Shown here: positions 61,590-64,000 of the stretch, in pieces
Layout of the letters: each line of letters starts with the position of its first letter
How positions within the stretch are numbered: position 1 is the stretch's first letter
DNA from: Desulfosporosinus sp. HMP52
GTDB lineage: Bacteria; Bacillota; Desulfitobacteriia; Desulfitobacteriales; Desulfitobacteriaceae
DNA: 64,000 bases
Assembly: GCF_000765145.1 (NCBI RefSeq)
Contig: NZ_JMGA01000018.1
Coordinates: 242,171-306,170, forward strand
Reading direction: 5' to 3'
Translations under genes and position numbers: made by a program
The notes under the pieces: generated by a model
What the model was told of the DNA's origin: nothing
The model's input: only the letters and a program-made list of their open reading frames with translations
Databases searched by the model: none

Positions 61590-62816
61590 GTGCATATTCT
61601 TGTTCAGAAATTTGGCGGTACCTCCCTTGCTACAGATGAGCGAAGGGCTCAGGTGGCGTCTATTGTGTCAGAGGCTGTTCATGAAGGGTATTCTCCGGTT
61701 GTTGTTGTTTCAGCCATTGGGCGCTCAGGCGATCCCTATGCCACTGATACATTCCTAACTATGGTCAAAGGAATTCATCCGGATTTGCCCAAACGGGAAC
61801 TCGACCTTCTGATGAGTTGTGGGGAAGTAATTTCCGGGACAGTCTTAGTAAGTACATTAAAAAGTCTAGGACTAAAAGCAGTTCTCTTGACAGGTGGTCA
61901 AGCAGGAATCATTACAAATAATGACTTTGGCGATGCTCGTATTGTACGAGTAGAGCCAGCTGAGATATTAGAACAACTGGCAGGAGGATATGTTGTCGTT
62001 GTGACCGGATTTCAAGGTGTGACAGAAAGTGGTCAGATCACTACTCTCGGAAGAGGAGGAAGCGACACTACTGCCTCAGCCTTGGGGGTTGCCCTTAACG
62101 CCGAATCTATTGATATCTACACTGATGTCGAAGGGATTATGACGGCAGATCCGAGGATCGTAGAGGATGCCCGGATTTTGGACACAGTCACCTATAACGA
62201 GATATGTCAGTTAGCCTATCAGGGCGCTAAAGTTATTCATCCCCGGGCAGTAGAAATTGCTATGCAAAGAAATATCCCTCTAAGAATCAAATCAACCTTT
62301 TCCAAAGCTCCGGGGACATTAGTCACTAATATGCATCCTGATCGAGAAGTCGGAACTGATATTACTACAGATCGAATCATCGCCGGAATTGCCCATACAC
62401 CAAATGTAACTCAGTTCAAGATAATGACAACGGACGCTTCCAACAAACAGCTTACTGATAAGCGAATCTTTAAAGCGATGGCCCTTGCTGACATAAGTGT
62501 TGATTTTATCAGCGTACAGCCGGAAGCAGTGCTCTACACTGTATCAGATGAGGTTGCTGCCAAAGCTGTTCAAATACTACAAAATATGGACTTTGAAACA
62601 GAGGTTGTACCTAGTTGTGCAAAAGTATCTATCGTTGGGGCTGGCATAGCCGGCGTTCCTGGTGTTATGTCTGACATGGTTGAGGCACTTTCAGATGCAG
62701 GTGTCACTATCCTGCAATCAGCCGATTCCCATACAACGATTTGGGTACTAGTTCATCAAAGAGATATGGTGACTGCAGTGCAAGCATTGCACAAGAAGTT
62801 TAAGTTAGACATATAG
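61590..62816 (+). CDS. dapG: aspartate kinase (DapG-type)
   Basis: 408-residue aspartokinase. The catalytic domain has VQKFGGTSLATDERRAQVAS, LLMSCGEVISGTVLVSTLKS, FQGVTESGQITTLGRGGSDT, TASALGVAL and YTDVEGIMTADPRIV. Two C-terminal ACT domains are present (about 265-405). DapG isoforms in Firmicutes are inhibited by diaminopimelate, which suits this operon. It starts at GTG 61590. No lysine riboswitch is visible upstream. Confidence 0.96.
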   Translation: MHILVQKFGGTSLATDERRAQVASIVSEAVHEGYSPVVVVSAIGRSGDPYATDTFLTMVKGIHPDLPKRELDLLMSCGEVISGTVLVSTLKSLGLKAVLLTGGQAGIITNNDFGDARIVRVEPAEILEQLAGGYVVVVTGFQGVTESGQITTLGRGGSDTTASALGVALNAESIDIYTDVEGIMTADPRIVEDARILDTVTYNEICQLAYQGAKVIHPRAVEIAMQRNIPLRIKSTFSKAPGTLVTNMHPDREVGTDITTDRIIAGIAHTPNVTQFKIMTTDASNKQLTDKRIFKAMALADISVDFISVQPEAVLYTVSDEVAAKAVQILQNMDFETEVVPSCAKVSIVGAGIAGVPGVMSDMVEALSDAGVTILQSADSHTTIWVLVHQRDMVTAVQALHKKFKLDI

Positions 62817-62851
62817 TATGCTAAATGGAATGGGAAGAAAGGATGAGAAAG

Positions 62852-63805
62852 ATGTCTTTTGCTAGAATCTTGACCGCCATGGTGACTCCCATGAATGACG
62901 CATTGGAGGTAGATTATCAAGAAGCTGTTCGCCTAGCGCAGTACTTGATAGACCACGGATCCGACGGGGTAGTGGTATGTGGTACGACCGGAGAATCCCC
63001 AACCATAACCGATAACGAAAAAATTGAGCTCTTTAAGACTATCAAAGCGGCCCTAGGAACAAGAGGAACTGTCATCGCAGGGGTTGGGTCAAATTCAACA
63101 AGTTCAAGTGTTTCCTTAGCCCGTATGGCAGCGACTACAGGTGTAGATGGATTAATGGCTGTTGTACCCTACTACAATAAACCATCACAAGAGGGAATGT
63201 TTCAACACTTTAAAGCCATTGCAGAGGCCGCACCATTACCATTAATGCTCTATAATGTGCCTAGTAGAACATCAGCAAATTTACTGCCTGATACGGTTAA
63301 AAGGCTATCAGAAATTCCTAACATAGTTTCATTAAAAGAAGCAGCCGGTTCTCTGGATCAAGTCAGTGAACTCAAAAGACTTTTACCGCCGGAATTTGAA
63401 ATTTACAGCGGAGATGACTCTATGACATTACCTATGCTAGCCTTAGGTTGCAATGGAATTGTTAGCGTTGCCGCCCATATTGTCGGGGATGAGATGAAGG
63501 CAATGATTGATGCTTGGTTTGCTGGGGATACTGCTCAGGCAACAAAATGGCACCTGGAGCTTTACCCGGTATTCAAAGGCATATTTGTCACTTCGAACCC
63601 TGTTCCGATTAAGGCGCTCATGAACATGATTGGCATTAAAGCTGGGGGAGTCCGGTTACCGTTGGCTGAGGCTACACCAGAGGAGCTAAAATTTCTTGAA
63701 GAGCTCTTAAAGATTACAAAAAAATTCAAAATCGATAATAAGAGACAAGTCGAGATCGTAGAATTGAAAGTCGCTTCTGATATGCCTGGAAATACAGTGG
63801 TCTAG
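62852..63805 (+). CDS. dapA: 4-hydroxy-tetrahydrodipicolinate synthase with a C-terminal extension
   Basis: About 318-residue class I aldolase condensing pyruvate and aspartate semialdehyde. Motifs: ILTAMVTPMNDALEVDYQEA, VVCGTTGESPTITDNEK, PYYNKPSQEGMFQHFKAIAE with YNVPSRT (catalytic Tyr), and IVSLKEAAGSL (Schiff-base Lys). The family normally ends near residue 290-295 (ELKFLEELLK); about 28 extra residues follow (ITKKFKIDNKRQVEIVELKV and beyond). I place the start at ATG 62852 after GAAAGGATGAG; ATGs at 62825 and 62843 are alternatives. Confidence 0.94.
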   Translation: MSFARILTAMVTPMNDALEVDYQEAVRLAQYLIDHGSDGVVVCGTTGESPTITDNEKIELFKTIKAALGTRGTVIAGVGSNSTSSSVSLARMAATTGVDGLMAVVPYYNKPSQEGMFQHFKAIAEAAPLPLMLYNVPSRTSANLLPDTVKRLSEIPNIVSLKEAAGSLDQVSELKRLLPPEFEIYSGDDSMTLPMLALGCNGIVSVAAHIVGDEMKAMIDAWFAGDTAQATKWHLELYPVFKGIFVTSNPVPIKALMNMIGIKAGGVRLPLAEATPEELKFLEELLKITKKFKIDNKRQVEIVELKVASDMPGNTVV

Positions 63806-63864
63806 CTAGTCTTGTAACTACTTTATTACTAAAATAAAAAGGTCTGCTAGGCAGCACCCTTAAA

Positions 63865-63930
63865 ATATTAAGTTTATAAAGCTAATAAACCTCTGCATGC
63901 AGGGGTTTATTAGCTTTATAAACTTAATAT
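63865..63930. terminator. 66-bp near-perfect palindrome after dapA
   Basis: Arms 63865-63897 and 63898-63930 pair over 33 bp with one mismatch (a G-U pair in RNA) and no loop beyond the TGCATGCA centre. It would block transcription both ways, or extrude as a cruciform. It lies 60 bp after the dapA stop. Confidence 0.75.
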
Positions 63931-63949
63931 AACTAATTTGAGTAACCGG

Positions 63950-63982
63950 AATAAGTCATCACCAATCTGGTGATGACTTATT
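63950..63982. repeat. second hairpin downstream of dapA
   Basis: Perfect 15-bp stem (63950-63964 with 63968-63982) with an ATC loop, followed by GAGAGATAAG rather than T. It could be a terminator for a gene beyond the window edge or another small palindromic element. Confidence 0.6.
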
Positions 63983-64000
63983 GAGAGATAAGTTTAGGAT

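Overview
The window is a low-to-moderate GC chromosomal segment from an endospore-forming Firmicute. Spore genes support this: an SspF-type SASP, dipicolinate synthase dpaA/dpaB, DacF, a YtvI-like membrane protein and a YlmC/YmxH PRC-barrel protein. Gene order also fits (trmFO-xerC-hslVU-codY; rpsB-tsf-pyrH-frr-uppS-cdsA-dxr-rseP-ispG-proS; rimP-nusA-ylxR-ylxQ-infB-rbfA-nrnA-truB-ribF-rpsO-pnp; dapB-dpaAB-asd-dapG-dapA). The overall look is Desulfosporosinus/Desulfitobacterium-like (Peptococcaceae), but that is an inference from gene style; no search was run. I saw no tRNA, rRNA, CRISPR array, prophage or intact insertion sequence.

Layout. 1-2.3 kb: end of an OmpR-type response regulator and its sensor kinase. 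2.6-13.5 kb: mixed accessory and housekeeping genes. These are comM, a c-di-GMP signalling gene broken into two frames, an unknown beta-rich protein, hsp20, sspF, a family-2 AP endonuclease, a DUF3786 protein, a DinB-fold protein, ku and dprA. 13.7-21.5 kb: topA, trmFO, xerC, hslVU, codY and a small membrane protein. 21.5-33 kb: translation and envelope/isoprenoid genes from rpsB to proS. 33-41.6 kb: an amino-acid and osmolyte island. It holds a tandem glycine riboswitch with an alanine/glycine:Na+ symporter, a polar amino-acid ABC transporter on the minus strand, the ablA-ablB pair for N-epsilon-acetyl-beta-lysine, a UspA protein and a short UvrC-like nuclease. 41.8-53.3 kb: the nusA-infB operon through pnp. 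53.3-57.8 kb: cell wall and sporulation genes plus dut. 57.8-63.8 kb: the aspartate-family pathway feeding diaminopimelate (wall) and dipicolinate (spore core).

Most notable observations. (1) A dispersed family of degenerate 7-bp repeats (GAACNAC / TTCGTNG) in at least six intergenic sites. Four copies end just upstream of the G-rich Shine-Dalgarno of uppS, rseP, dut and dapG, and two far-apart copies share 23 of 24 bases in inverted orientation. (2) A PocR-coiled-coil-PAS-PAS-GGDEF-HD-GYP protein split by a frameshift that is exactly explained by loss of one copy of a 10-bp tandem repeat, so it may be reversible. (3) Exactly 21 tandem 33-bp units inside infB, encoding an 11-residue repeat in the IF2 N-terminal region. 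(4) A repeated ACAACTTAT element in the divergent region between the ABC transporter and ablAB. (5) A near-perfect promoter followed directly by a terminator ahead of dapB. (6) Several long palindromes, including a REP-like 31-bp-arm palindrome before pnp.
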